64,000 nucleotides of DNA from Nitrosospira sp. Is2 (GTDB lineage Bacteria > Pseudomonadota > Gammaproteobacteria > Burkholderiales > Nitrosomonadaceae), in NCBI RefSeq assembly GCF_033095785.1, contig NZ_CP137134.1:3038001-3102000 (forward strand), written 5' to 3'. The translations under genes and the position numbers were made by a program. This document shows positions 35,680 through 44,818 of this stretch, one piece after another. A model generated the notes under the pieces. The model saw only the letters and a list, made by a program, of their open reading frames with translations. It searched no databases and was not told the DNA's origin. Each line of letters opens with the position of its first letter. Position 1 is the stretch's first letter.

Positions 35680-36093
35680 TTATGGCATTTCGCTGATGGT
35701 CCAATAAGCATCGATTGAACGCATCACTTCGACGAATTGCCGGTAATCGACGGGCTTTGCCATATAGCCCGCTACCCCCATGTTGAAACTGTTCAACTTG
35801 TCCTGCTGCTCTTCGGACGTGGTCAGCACAACTACCGGAATGCGCCTGAATTGCTCATCCTGTTTAACCACGTGGAGGAACTCGATTCCGTTCATGATAG
35901 GCATGTTGAGATCAAGCAAAATAATGCATGGTTTTTCGCTTTCCCGATCCCGCAGGTAGGCTAGCGCCTCCTCGCCGTTTTCGACGTTCACCAGCGGGTT
36001 CGTTACGTGAATCTCCTTGAGCGCGCGAATTACGGTCATGGTATCCACTTGATCATCTTCCACCAGGAGAATGGGCTTGTTGGTTATTTTCAC
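35680..36093 (-). CDS. Single-domain response regulator (Rcp1/CheY-like)
   Basis: 137 aa receiver only. VEDDQVDTMTVIRAL gives the acidic pair, Asp61 in IILLDLNMPIMNG is the phosphorylation site, and Lys in YMAKPVDY completes the pocket. No output domain, so it likely shuttles phosphate between the flanking kinases, like Rcp1 beside phytochromes. 15 bases after the upstream kinase gene. Confidence 0.92.
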   Translation of the reverse strand: MKITNKPILLVEDDQVDTMTVIRALKEIHVTNPLVNVENGEEALAYLRDRESEKPCIILLDLNMPIMNGIEFLHVVKQDEQFRRIPVVVLTTSEEQQDKLNSFNMGVAGYMAKPVDYRQFVEVMRSIDAYWTISEMP

Positions 36094-36108
36094 TTCGCTT
36101 TTCCTATA

Positions 36109-38001
36109 TTAGATTGGAATTGGTGCGGTTTTAGGCAGGGTGAAGAAAAACGTGCTGCCTTCCCCCGGCCGGGATTCGAGCCAGATCCGGCCGCCGTAAA
36201 TTTCCACGATTTTTTTAACTAAAGCCAGCCCAACCCCGGTACTTTCGATTCGATCACGAGGCGCCAGCGTCTGAAATAGCTGGAAAATCTTGTCGTAATG
36301 GCGTGACTCGATCCCAGGCCCATTATCACTAACGCTGAATTTCCACTGGTTGCCCTCGTCGTTGCAAGCGATGCGAATTTCGCCCCTAGGCTTGTCCATA
36401 TATTTTATGGCATTCGAAAGCAGATTCTGGAATATCTGCTGAACACGAGTCGGCTCCGCTACTATGGTGGGCATGGGCGCTTCAATCTCTATGGTAACAT
36501 TCTCCGGTGGAGCGATGAGTTCGATTACCTCACGAATCACGCGTCCCACGTCCATTGCCACCGGCGCTTCTTTAACTCGCCCCACGCGGGAATATTGCAA
36601 AATACCGTCGATGAGATTTCCCATGCGGTGAACCCTGCTGACAAGGAGACGGAGGTGTTCCTTGCCCTGGTCATCCAATTTATCCGCATAATCCGTCGCA
36701 AGCCAGTCGGCCAATGCGCCAATAGCGCGGAGGGGCGCCTTCAGGTCATGTGACACCACGTAGGCAAAGCTTTTCAACTCTTCGTTAGCGCTTTCCAGTT
36801 CGTTCATCAAACGCGCTTTTTGTTCTTCTGCGAGCTTGCGCTGGCTGATGTCGCGCATGATGATGACAAACATGTGAGCTTCCTCGGCGTGCATTTCGAC
36901 CACGGCGAGATCGAGGGGGAACGTGGCGCCATTCTTGCGCTGCCCGGCCACTTCCGAGGGGGCGCCGAATGCTCTCGACCGCCTCGCCAGGAAAGCTTTG
37001 AGATGTTCAGCATCCCCGTCCTGGCTGTGTTCCTGCTGGGGAAGGAGCAGGCTGATATTTTGCCCCATGATTTCCTTTGCCGTATAGCCAAAAATCAGCT
37101 CCGCTGCGGGATTAAACGTTTTAATCACGCCATATTGATTTACCGACGCAATGCCGTCGATCATATTGTTCAGCAAGGCACGGGTGTGCGCCTCGCTTGC
37201 GCGGACCTGGCCGATGGTATCCACCAGGCTGTCCCGCATTTCCTTGAGGGCTTGCATAAGCTGGCCGACTTCGTCGTTCGAGCGAACGTCGATTTCTTGA
37301 GTCAGATTCCCGGCTGCAACCGCTCGTGCGATCTTCACGACATTCTCCAGCGGCTTGGAAATGGCGCGGGTGAATACCCGGCTTATCAGCACAGTCAGTA
37401 GCAGTGCAATGATTATTGAAGCAACGAGAATATTGGTAATAGTCGAGTAACGGTTCTGTTCCCGGTTGTATTCGCGCCCAGCCTCATCGAGCTGTAGCAT
37501 GACGAGTGCTTCGATACTTGCGCCGACCGGCCTATACAGCGGCCGAATTTTTTCAACTAGAAGCCGGTGTGCTTCTCCGATTTTATTTGCCCGTAGAGCG
37601 ACAGCTGCTGGAACTATCCCCTCATGAAGAAAGATCTCACGGTCGGCTTGAAACTTCAAAGCCAGCTTTCGCTCCTCGTCGGTTAGGTGGGTGAGCATGT
37701 ACCGTTCCCACGTTCGGTTTATTCTTTCAATGTTCTTCTCTACGAGAGCCGTTTTCTCTTCAACGATCTCGGGGGTCGGCAAAAGCAAGGCAGATGTTAT
37801 AGCCAAGCGGTTTTGCAGCAGGAGCGATTCGATATACCCCACCTGTTTGAGCGGAATCGCGCGATCGTGGTAGACGGTTTCCAGCCCACCGATAGCATTG
37901 CTCATCCCGAAGAGACCGAGCATCTGGCTACCCAGCAGAAAAGCAACCAGGATAGACAGGATGAAAACGAGCCGGGTTCGGATGGTCAGGTTTTTAAACA
38001 T
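36109..38001 (-). CDS. Membrane histidine kinase with 4HB_MCP-like sensor, HAMP and PAS domains
   Basis: 630 aa. TM1 at about residues 11-31 (LVFILSILVAFLLGSQMLGL); a periplasmic four-helix-bundle sensor of about 165 residues; TM2 (NILVASIIIALLLTVLISRV); HAMP (RAISKPLENVVKIARAVAAG); PAS (ALLNNMIDGIASVNQYGVIK); HisKA with YVVSHDLKAPLRAIGAL; HATPase with NLLSNAIKYMDKP, DNGPG and GVGLALVKKIVEIYGG. HisKA/HATPase resembles bacteriophytochrome-type kinases that pair with Rcp1 regulators, matching its neighbour. First gene of the three-gene operon. Confidence 0.93.
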   Translation of the reverse strand: MFKNLTIRTRLVFILSILVAFLLGSQMLGLFGMSNAIGGLETVYHDRAIPLKQVGYIESLLLQNRLAITSALLLPTPEIVEEKTALVEKNIERINRTWERYMLTHLTDEERKLALKFQADREIFLHEGIVPAAVALRANKIGEAHRLLVEKIRPLYRPVGASIEALVMLQLDEAGREYNREQNRYSTITNILVASIIIALLLTVLISRVFTRAISKPLENVVKIARAVAAGNLTQEIDVRSNDEVGQLMQALKEMRDSLVDTIGQVRASEAHTRALLNNMIDGIASVNQYGVIKTFNPAAELIFGYTAKEIMGQNISLLLPQQEHSQDGDAEHLKAFLARRSRAFGAPSEVAGQRKNGATFPLDLAVVEMHAEEAHMFVIIMRDISQRKLAEEQKARLMNELESANEELKSFAYVVSHDLKAPLRAIGALADWLATDYADKLDDQGKEHLRLLVSRVHRMGNLIDGILQYSRVGRVKEAPVAMDVGRVIREVIELIAPPENVTIEIEAPMPTIVAEPTRVQQIFQNLLSNAIKYMDKPRGEIRIACNDEGNQWKFSVSDNGPGIESRHYDKIFQLFQTLAPRDRIESTGVGLALVKKIVEIYGGRIWLESRPGEGSTFFFTLPKTAPIPI

Positions 38002-38337
38002 ACACGCGTGGGAAAATTTCCAACTCCATTTTGTGGTAGTTTCACTCCGTGAGGCTCATCATTGCCAATATTACCCCTGCGAGCAGAACTGAAAAAGGAT
38101 TCTTTGACATAATTTCAATCGCACACAATAAATAAGAACGCGGTTATTACCACACGGCAGTCCGAGAGACCGCACGAGAGATGGCATTTTTGCGGAGTCC
38201 AGGGGATATGCTTTGGAGAACTCATGGAGCCAGCGCCGGCGAAGCCCCGCTGCTGGAGCCGCGCTTTTGAAGCCGTTAATGAGCCTGAATCATACTCGCA
38301 GCGTAGCGGCAGCCGGGGTTGCCCGCTTTGTCCAAAT

Positions 38338-38460
38338 GGTCTATTGAAAAACCGCCTCAGATTTGTACTATCCTGTATTGAGTCCTGTTAATAATTCATC
38401 GATGACTCGTTAGTGGAACACTGCTGTCCCGGCAGTTCCTAAATATAAAGGAGGATAATC
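38338..38460 (+). promoter_or_regulatory. Conserved promoter and leader of CHRD gene copy 2
   Basis: TTGAAA (38344-38349), 16-bp spacer, TACTAT (38366-38371), leader with ATCGATGACTCGTTAG and AAAGGAGG before ATG 38461. Same elements, spacing and leader length as upstream of the gene ending at 16198. Confidence 0.62.
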
Positions 38461-39045
38461 ATGAAATACAGTTCTTTGGTCGCAGGATTTCTATTTGCGG
38501 CGCTCGCTCTGCCAGCGGCCGCTCAGTCAGTATACACAGCCGTACTAAGCGGATCTGCGGAAGAACCGGCGAATCAATCTCCAGCAACCGGTACCGCAAC
38601 CGTCACGGTCGATACCGCGAACTTCACGATGCGGGTTCAGGAAACGTTTAGCGGCCTGGTAGCAGAAAACACGGCTTCCCATATCCATTGTTGCACAGCG
38701 ACGCCTCTTTCCGGGAACGTGGGGGTCGCAACCACGACGCCCACATTTACCGGTTTCCCCACGGGCACGACGTCAGGCGTTTATGATCACACGTTTGACA
38801 TGACGAACCCGTCCAGCTACAACCAGGCATTCATAACCGACCATGGGGGCACTGCGTCTGGCGCATTCGATGCGCTGGTGGCGGGGCTAAATAGTGGCAG
38901 CGCTTACGCGAACATCCACTCCAGCACGTTCCAAGCCGGCGAGATTCGCGGCTTCCTGACGCTGGTGCCCGAACCCGAAAGCTACGCGATGCTGCTTGCC
39001 GGGCTTGGAATCATCAGCATCCTGGCGCGTCGCCGCAGAGTTTGA
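38461..39045 (+). CDS. CHRD-domain protein with PEP-CTERM sorting signal (paralogue of 16198-16788)
   Basis: 194 aa. Signal peptide ends LPAAAQS; CHRD domain from SVYTAVLSGSAEEPANQSP through ASHIHCC to NIHSSTFQAGEIRGFLTL; tail VPEPESYAMLLAGLGI followed by ARRRRV is the exosortase signal. Residues of the CHRD core and the HIHCC motif are identical in the paralogue. AGGAGG leads the ATG. Expected to be exported, anchored by PEP-CTERM and cut by an exosortase encoded elsewhere. Confidence 0.91.
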   Translation: MKYSSLVAGFLFAALALPAAAQSVYTAVLSGSAEEPANQSPATGTATVTVDTANFTMRVQETFSGLVAENTASHIHCCTATPLSGNVGVATTTPTFTGFPTGTTSGVYDHTFDMTNPSSYNQAFITDHGGTASGAFDALVAGLNSGSAYANIHSSTFQAGEIRGFLTLVPEPESYAMLLAGLGIISILARRRRV

Positions 39046-39068
39046 ATATCAGTTGAATTTCTATACAG

Positions 39069-39102
39069 CAAAGGGAGCGTCTTTTTCGCCCCCTTTGTTT
39101 TT
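39069..39102 (+). terminator. Terminator after CHRD copy 2
   Basis: CAAAGGGAGCG and CGCCCCCTTTG pair around TCTTTTT with one mismatch, followed by TTTTT. Confidence 0.75.
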
Positions 39103-39144
39103 CAGGATGCTTGCTTTGGATATGTATCCGTTCGCGGCAACCTG

Positions 39145-40326
39145 TCAAGCTCCCATCGTATCATCCATATCGGCTAACGGCCGGGCGGCTTCCCGTAACG
39201 CGTCCAAAGCTTCGTTCCAGAGCACCGGCTTGTATTGTGGCAGTCGGCCTACTGTATGCAATGGAATGAGCACATCCTGTCCTTCGCCTTCATAACTAAT
39301 CCATAACGCCTCGAAATTAAGTGCCGGCACCTGAAATACCCGTAGCTCAGCCTGCTGATCCCCTTTGCCGATTGTGGCAAGAACTTCGGATAGCCCTCGG
39401 GAAAACAAATCCAGCCGCCGCTCTGCTGCCGACATTTGCAGAACGCGAGGTTCTGCTTCTTCAGTGACATCATAAAAGGCTTGAGGCGTGCCTTCCACAG
39501 TTTCAAAAACCCGTAGCGCCACAGGATCCGGGGCCGCTTCCCGTTGTCCTAGTAATGAGTCCAGCCCTAGCGAATACACGCGATGAGCCATACCCAACGC
39601 CGCGCGTTCTTCATCGGCCGCGTCTCGACTTGCCCGCGCTTCGGCCGATTCCGACGCCGAAATTTTTCCCTGTTTCAACTGCAATAGCGGACGGGCTTCC
39701 CAGATACGGCGAAGAATTGGCTCTACCGGGATCAGATATTTTATCGGCATTTTAAAATAGCTCTTGGTGAAATAGGTATGCGTCCAGGTTCCGCTTCCCT
39801 GGTAGTTGTTGGCAAAATCCGATGCCGTCATATGACTCTTGCCATATATGGGGTCGTCGATATCGAAGTATTCCAGATCGAGAATGCGGCTGTAACCGTG
39901 AATCACCATGAAATGGCCTCCGCCGCCGTTCCAGCCAATTCTCGCGCCCACGGGCCTGCCTGCATCAATTTCAGCTCTTACCTGCTGAAAGCTTCCTTGC
40001 CCCAGCATGCTTACGAAGTTATTGGTACGCGTGAGGGCTCTGTCGAGATACCAAGGGACATTACATGGGGCTGGGACAGGGCTATTGCAGCAATCGCTAT
40101 GACCAAGCTCTCCGTTCGCCACCCGGCATTGAGTCCACGTGCTCCACCACCAATAGAAATGAGATACGCTCGTTGACGCTGCAGCCCAACACCAGTTGGA
40201 CTCAGTCTGCGTCTGCATGTTGAACGCGAGCTGTTTTGACGAGAAAAGCTTTCCCCAGATGGTAAGTTCTTTCAAGAGAGAGCTGTAGGGGCGGCTTGTA
40301 GCGTGGATGTATTCAGACAGGTTCAT
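39145..40326 (-). CDS. Papain-like cysteine protease, AvrRpt2/C70-like, with unknown C-terminal domain
   Basis: 393 aa without signal peptide. The first 190 residues form a papain-like fold: catalytic Cys46 in TESNWCWAAASTSVSHFYWW, His138 in GGGGHFMVIHGYS and Asp157/158 in FDIDDPIYG. These resemble the AvrRpt2 (peptidase C70) and C39-like group. Residues 200-390 are alpha/beta, acidic and unassigned (LGMAHRVYSLGLDSLLGQRE ... YKPVLWNEALDALREA). No adjacent substrate or secretion gene is evident. It could be a cargo of a contractile system or an internal protease; both are inference. Confidence 0.75.
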   Translation of the reverse strand: MNLSEYIHATSRPYSSLLKELTIWGKLFSSKQLAFNMQTQTESNWCWAAASTSVSHFYWWWSTWTQCRVANGELGHSDCCNSPVPAPCNVPWYLDRALTRTNNFVSMLGQGSFQQVRAEIDAGRPVGARIGWNGGGGHFMVIHGYSRILDLEYFDIDDPIYGKSHMTASDFANNYQGSGTWTHTYFTKSYFKMPIKYLIPVEPILRRIWEARPLLQLKQGKISASESAEARASRDAADEERAALGMAHRVYSLGLDSLLGQREAAPDPVALRVFETVEGTPQAFYDVTEEAEPRVLQMSAAERRLDLFSRGLSEVLATIGKGDQQAELRVFQVPALNFEALWISYEGEGQDVLIPLHTVGRLPQYKPVLWNEALDALREAARPLADMDDTMGA

Positions 40327-40697
40327 CGGTCTTTCCTCTTCAGGCTGTTGATCTTGTTCTGGCCTCAGTACAATCGCGTATTTTCTTTATAGCTTAATGA
40401 GCATGAAACACAAGTTTGACGGGTTTTGAATTGGGGTGGTAAACATGTTCCGAATCTCGGCTTCGGAAAGTTCAAGCTTGCCTATCTGTCAATTCTGTTG
40501 AAAAACCTGTTTTTAACATGCTTGAAAACAATTTGATACCGAGCTGAACGAACTTTCTGCTCCGTTTTCTGCTTAACATGTGGTAGTGGTCACCTCTACT
40601 GGTGTCGTTATTATTAAATGTTGAGCGTCTACTTTGAGAAGATAAGCACCAATTCTGCGTCCGTATGGGCGCACAATATTTCACCCATTCACGCTAG
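40327..40697. other. Intergenic stretch, nothing recognised
   Basis: About 370 bases between divergently transcribed protease and MarC genes; presumably holds both promoters. Confidence 0.45.
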
Positions 40698-41336
40698 ATG
40701 ATGCTTTCAATCTTGGCTTTAACTCTCAAGAAAACCATCACGCTGTTCGTGCTGATGGGGCCTGTTTCCATGATCCCCGTCTTTCTCGCCGCTACGGAGG
40801 GTTTTGATCTACGCAGCAAGGGCCGCTTCGCCAGGACTATTGGGTTGAGCGTCACGGTGGCGTTGCTGGTGGCGACATTTCTGGGGATGCCTATTTTAGG
40901 ATTGCTCGGCATATCGCTGGGAGCGATGCAAGTTGGCGGAGGAGTTATTGTCCTATTGCTGACAATAGCAATGGTTCTTGGGAAGGAATCAACCTTCAAG
41001 GGATCGCCCAGTATCGCTAATGAAGATGGGGTTCGAGAAGCGGCAATCGTCCCTTTAGCTGTACCACTGCTGGCCGGGCCGGCCGCATTCAGCTATGTCA
41101 TGGGAAACAGCGCATGGCAGACCTATGTCGATTTGATTCATGTGGTGGTGCCTATCCTTATCGTAGGTATCGTATGCTGGATAACTTTTTACATGGCTAG
41201 TCAGGCGGAAAAGAAGATTCGGCAATCCACTATGGATGTAGTACAGCGCGTCGGAGGATTTATCCTTGCGGCGATAGCCGTAGAAATGATGGCCACTGGG
41301 TTACGTGCACTGTTTCCGATGCTTGCTCCAGCCTAG
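40698..41336 (+). CDS. MarC-family (UPF0056) integral membrane protein
   Basis: 212 aa, six helices. FVLMGPVSMIPVFLAATEGF and the repeated VPLAVPLLAGPAAFSYVM are family signatures. The family was once linked to multiple antibiotic resistance, later disproved for E. coli MarC; actual function unknown. ATG 40698 or 40701. Monocistronic. Confidence 0.9.
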   Translation: MMLSILALTLKKTITLFVLMGPVSMIPVFLAATEGFDLRSKGRFARTIGLSVTVALLVATFLGMPILGLLGISLGAMQVGGGVIVLLLTIAMVLGKESTFKGSPSIANEDGVREAAIVPLAVPLLAGPAAFSYVMGNSAWQTYVDLIHVVVPILIVGIVCWITFYMASQAEKKIRQSTMDVVQRVGGFILAAIAVEMMATGLRALFPMLAPA

Positions 41337-41829
41337 TGTAAAAATTCTTATAAGAGAAAGATTGGATGACCAAGAAGTGGCGAGAACGGAAATTTGCTAT
41401 TGCTAAAAAATGAATTGTTACGCTGTCGACAGCGGTATGAGCTTCCGCGCAGAATTCGGTCCTCCCAAGCTTGACCTCACCCCTTCGTATTTACAGAAAT
41501 ACGTAAAATCCTGTTTCTGTTTTTCCGTTTCCATGCTTCCAGACCTCATGTCACCAGAGTCTGTTTTTACAGCCTTGCCGCCGTTAGCTCGATCGTTCTT
41601 CTGGTGCCTCTGGCAGCGCGAAAGGTATTAATGACACAGGGCAAACTTCCTGAACTATCTCCGACTGATGCAGGAGTAGTAGAACGCCCTCCCTGCTAAA
41701 GCACATTCGTCATTTTGTCCTGACCGGCTCGAAGAGGGATTAGTCGCACAGCTGGCTAACCACGAAATAATCAAAAATACAACTACAAAAATTTTCACAT
41801 GCATTTTTTATTCTCGGGAAATCCTTTTT
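41337..41829. other. Intergenic stretch, nothing recognised
   Basis: About 490 bases after marC. Only unsupported short frames. Confidence 0.4.
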
Positions 41830-42260
41830 AACCGGTCTGATCGGTGACGTTCGTGAGAAATCGTGAATCGTCCAATGCTCAGTTAGCAGTGCGAACGGCC
41901 TATTCTCTCTGCCGCAGTTGACGATCGTCGGGGCGAGAAGCTCGCGCAGCCGCACGGGTTCGGCAGACCGGTCAGCTCGTCGTAGCTGGCCATTGCGCCA
42001 GATAGTCATCGGCCTCCCCCGCCTTCTGACTCACCCGTAGTGAGGAGATGCCAAAGCCTCGGCCCGGCAGCGGTTTCGACGAGTAGCCGCCGTTCCTCGT
42101 CGTCGAACGCGTCCGGTTTCGCCGCGTATATCGTCAGTGCGCCCGTCACCGTCCCGTCCACGCGAACAGGGCAGCGAAATCACTGAAGCATAGCCGCGCT
42201 GGAGCGCCTCGTCTCGTCACGGCGCATAGCGCGCATCGTTGAGAACGTCGCGCACCACTG
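41830..42260 (-). pseudogene. Relic of a GAF-GGDEF signalling protein
   Basis: Read leftwards on the complement in shifting frames: VVRDVLNDARYAP, a stop, then RDEALQRGYASVISLP, VTGALTIYAAKPDAFDDEER with RLLVETAA, which is a GAF-domain C-terminal half; then a linker and SYDELTGLPN, the start of a GGDEF domain, followed after another shift by RENRPFALL. At least three frameshifts and one stop, so the gene is dead. The 89-codon frame at 41740-42009 covers part of it. Confidence 0.65.
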
Positions 42261-42698
42261 TCATGTGCTGCGGATGCCGGCTTTGCTCGGGGGAGCACTT
42301 TCTCATTTTCCATGTTCTATTCGCGTCCAAGCCGGACTATCCCGAATCTCGCACAGAAGCGCTCGAAGATATATTTTATTATGCCGTCGTAAATCGCGTA
42401 GATCCCTGTTCACTTGGGAAAGCGGATGTCGCTCCATTTCCTAGTGTAGCGGGGGACATGGCTTCCCGTGCATGGGCCCAGGGCTTGAGAGCCGATGAAG
42501 AAAATACGGACCGGGTATTGCGCAATACGCGTATTTTAACCGCCAGTAGCAGGGAGCGAAGCGATTGAAGAGCGTTCGCCGCTAGTAGTCTATTCGCGAT
42601 AGCATCTCCACTGGGAGTGGACGTGTGCAGTCCGGCCCAAACGTACGTTTCCACCTATTTGTTCCGAAATCCAGTTTAACCACAGGAGGATCAGAACC
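42261..42698. other. Intergenic stretch
   Basis: About 440 bases. No supported gene; frames on both strands overlap without ribosome sites. Confidence 0.4.
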
Positions 42699-43799
42699 AT
42701 GGCTGAACCCACCATTCAAGATCGAGCCGCCGGCGCGATCATGGGCGCCTTTATCGGAGACGCCCTTGGAGTTGGACCTCACTGGTACTATGACCTCGAG
42801 GAGCTTCACCGCGACTACGGTGACTGGATCACGACTTATACTGATCCCAAGCCCGGCCGCTACCATGAAGGGCTGAAAGCAGGCCAGTTGTCGCAGGCAG
42901 GCATTATTCTCAGGCTCATGCTCCGCTCGCTCGTCGAGCGAGGTGGTTATGACGAAGCGGATTTCTGCAGGCGAATGGACGAAGAGCTGTTTCCCTTGCT
43001 TGACGGTACTCCGGCGAACGGACCCGGCGGATACACCAGCCAATCCATCCGCAACGCTTGGCGCAAGCGCGTCCAGGAGGGACTACCCTGGGGACAAACT
43101 GGCGGCAATGCCGATACTACCGAAGCCATCGAACGAACGCTTGCCCTGGCGGTTCGCTATGCGATGCAACCGCACGAACTGGCCACCGCTATTTCCGATA
43201 ATGCTCGCCTTACCCAAATCGACGATGTCGTGCTATCGATGACGGTTGCGTACGGGGCCGTGCTCGGCCTCCTGGTCCAGGGGCACAAGCTCGACAAGAA
43301 CCTCTCCAGTACCATGATGCAATTGGTGAAGACGGGCCAACTGCCTTTTCACGCGGTGACTCACTCCGATCTACAGCCACCCCGCCCCGGCGATCCGGAT
43401 CCTCCCCGTGCAGGAAGGTTCGCATCACCTGACGCGCTGCTGACGCCATCGTATGTTTCCACTGCCGCGGCAGATCCCGCTATCAGGATAGAGCCAGCGT
43501 GGAAAGTGTCCCTCGTATACGGCATGCCCTGCGCCATCTACCACCAGCTTCCCGCAGCATACTATTTGGCTGCCCGCTTCCCTCACGACTTTGAATCGGC
43601 TGTGCTGCACGCCCTGAATGGCGGAGGGCAAAACCAGGCTCGCGCCATTCTGACCGGAGCGTTAGCCGGAGCCCAAACCGGGCTGTCTGGCATTCCCCAA
43701 CGCTTCCTTGATGGACTGGAAGAAGGCGAAACGCTCAAACAGCTTGCGATGGACTTGGCGGTGAAAGTAGGCACACCGGCAGCCCGCCGGGGAGAGTAA
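42699..43799 (+). CDS. ADP-ribosylglycohydrolase-family protein
   Basis: 366 aa, all-helical DraG/ARH fold. N-terminal GAIMGAFIGDALGVGPHWYY is the first metal-site motif; further in, GGNADTTEAIER and ARLTQIDDVVLSMTVAYG; near the end NGGGQNQARAILTGALAGA, comparable to the family's GGDTD region but with Gln-Asn where Asp residues usually bind Mg2+. That substitution may alter metal binding. ACAGGAGG precedes the ATG. No ADP-ribosyltransferase or nif gene is adjacent; the substrate is unknown. Confidence 0.87.
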   Translation: MAEPTIQDRAAGAIMGAFIGDALGVGPHWYYDLEELHRDYGDWITTYTDPKPGRYHEGLKAGQLSQAGIILRLMLRSLVERGGYDEADFCRRMDEELFPLLDGTPANGPGGYTSQSIRNAWRKRVQEGLPWGQTGGNADTTEAIERTLALAVRYAMQPHELATAISDNARLTQIDDVVLSMTVAYGAVLGLLVQGHKLDKNLSSTMMQLVKTGQLPFHAVTHSDLQPPRPGDPDPPRAGRFASPDALLTPSYVSTAAADPAIRIEPAWKVSLVYGMPCAIYHQLPAAYYLAARFPHDFESAVLHALNGGGQNQARAILTGALAGAQTGLSGIPQRFLDGLEEGETLKQLAMDLAVKVGTPAARRGE

Positions 43800-44452
43800 A
43801 AGCCTGGTAGCCCGGAAAACGATCAGAGGGGTATGCCAGGAGCGCGACTCGAATGGCTCCGCTAGATTGAGAAGTGTATAAGGACTTCCTTTTGCTACAC
43901 TGAAACGAGAGCTGCCAGTTGAAAGACTTGCCTTTAAGTGATTGAGCCCGTAAATGCTGTGCAACCGCTATTGCCTTGCCGGTATCGGACTAGTGGGATT
44001 GGGGATAAGGCGGGCTGCAGCTTTCCCATGCCGGGTGATGAGAACTTCTTCCCCATTCTCGATCCAGTCGAGCAAGGCGCCAGGTTTGTTCTTGGCTTCG
44101 AAGCACCGATCTCACGCATTCTTTCCCCCATTAAGCTGGACTATGAAGCTAGCTTAACTTTAAGGCATTTAAACTGGAGCATCGATAAGCTTTCTATACT
44201 TTATCTTTCGCCTTAGCTATATTGGAATCGCAGGAGGTAGAGTATCTGCCGAGAAATCCGTCCGCGAGACGATCGGTTGGTGCGAGGGGCACGCGAGAGG
44301 GATCGTTAAGTACCGGGTTTGCAGGCTCTGGACCGATGTCATGTCGCCCTTGCAATGTAAGCGTGCGGATAGCGATGGATATAAGACATAGACTTCCATT
44401 CCTTGAATAATATATTCACGCACTATTCTTCACCCGTCCGGAGGACAGCGAT
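43800..44452. other. Intergenic stretch before the aromatic-oxidation operon
   Basis: About 650 bases; no supported gene. Likely includes the promoter of the cytochrome gene, though no regulator is encoded here. Confidence 0.4.
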
Positions 44453-44779
44453 ATGAGGAAAACTGCGCTTGCAGCCGTGGCGAGTAGTTTTATGATGGCG
44501 TTAGCGATTGCTTCAGCAATCGTGACAAAAACCTCATTTGCAGCTCCTCCTGCTCCCAGTGGGGCATTCGTGTGGAAAGACGGGCCCGAAGTCTATGCCA
44601 AGGTCTGTGCATATTGCCACGAGCAGGGCGTTGGGCCAGCCATTCGCGGGCGTGCGCTTCCTCCCGTTTACATCCGCACTATTGTACGAAATGGAAACCG
44701 GGCAATGCCATCTTTTCGCGCGGCAGAAATTGACGACGATTCTTTGACAAAATTGGCCGAATACATCTCGGCGAACTGA
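44453..44779 (+). CDS. Small periplasmic cytochrome c, PchC position
   Basis: 108 aa, signal peptide cut near SFAAPP. Single haem motif CAYCH with axial Met in NRAMPSFRAAEI. GGAGG before the ATG. In Pseudomonas the 4-cresol dehydrogenase flavoprotein PchF works with a cytochrome PchC, in the order pchC-pchX-pchF; the same order is present here, so this is the likely electron acceptor of the flavoprotein at 45845. Confidence 0.87.
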   Translation: MRKTALAAVASSFMMALAIASAIVTKTSFAAPPAPSGAFVWKDGPEVYAKVCAYCHEQGVGPAIRGRALPPVYIRTIVRNGNRAMPSFRAAEIDDDSLTKLAEYISAN

Positions 44780-44818
44780 AAAGGCTGCCAAGGGAAGTCA
44801 AACGGGGGAGAGTAGCTC

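Noticed and set aside
42239..42654. Frames on both strands upstream of the ADP-ribosylglycohydrolase
   Set aside because: Mutual shadows with no support for either.
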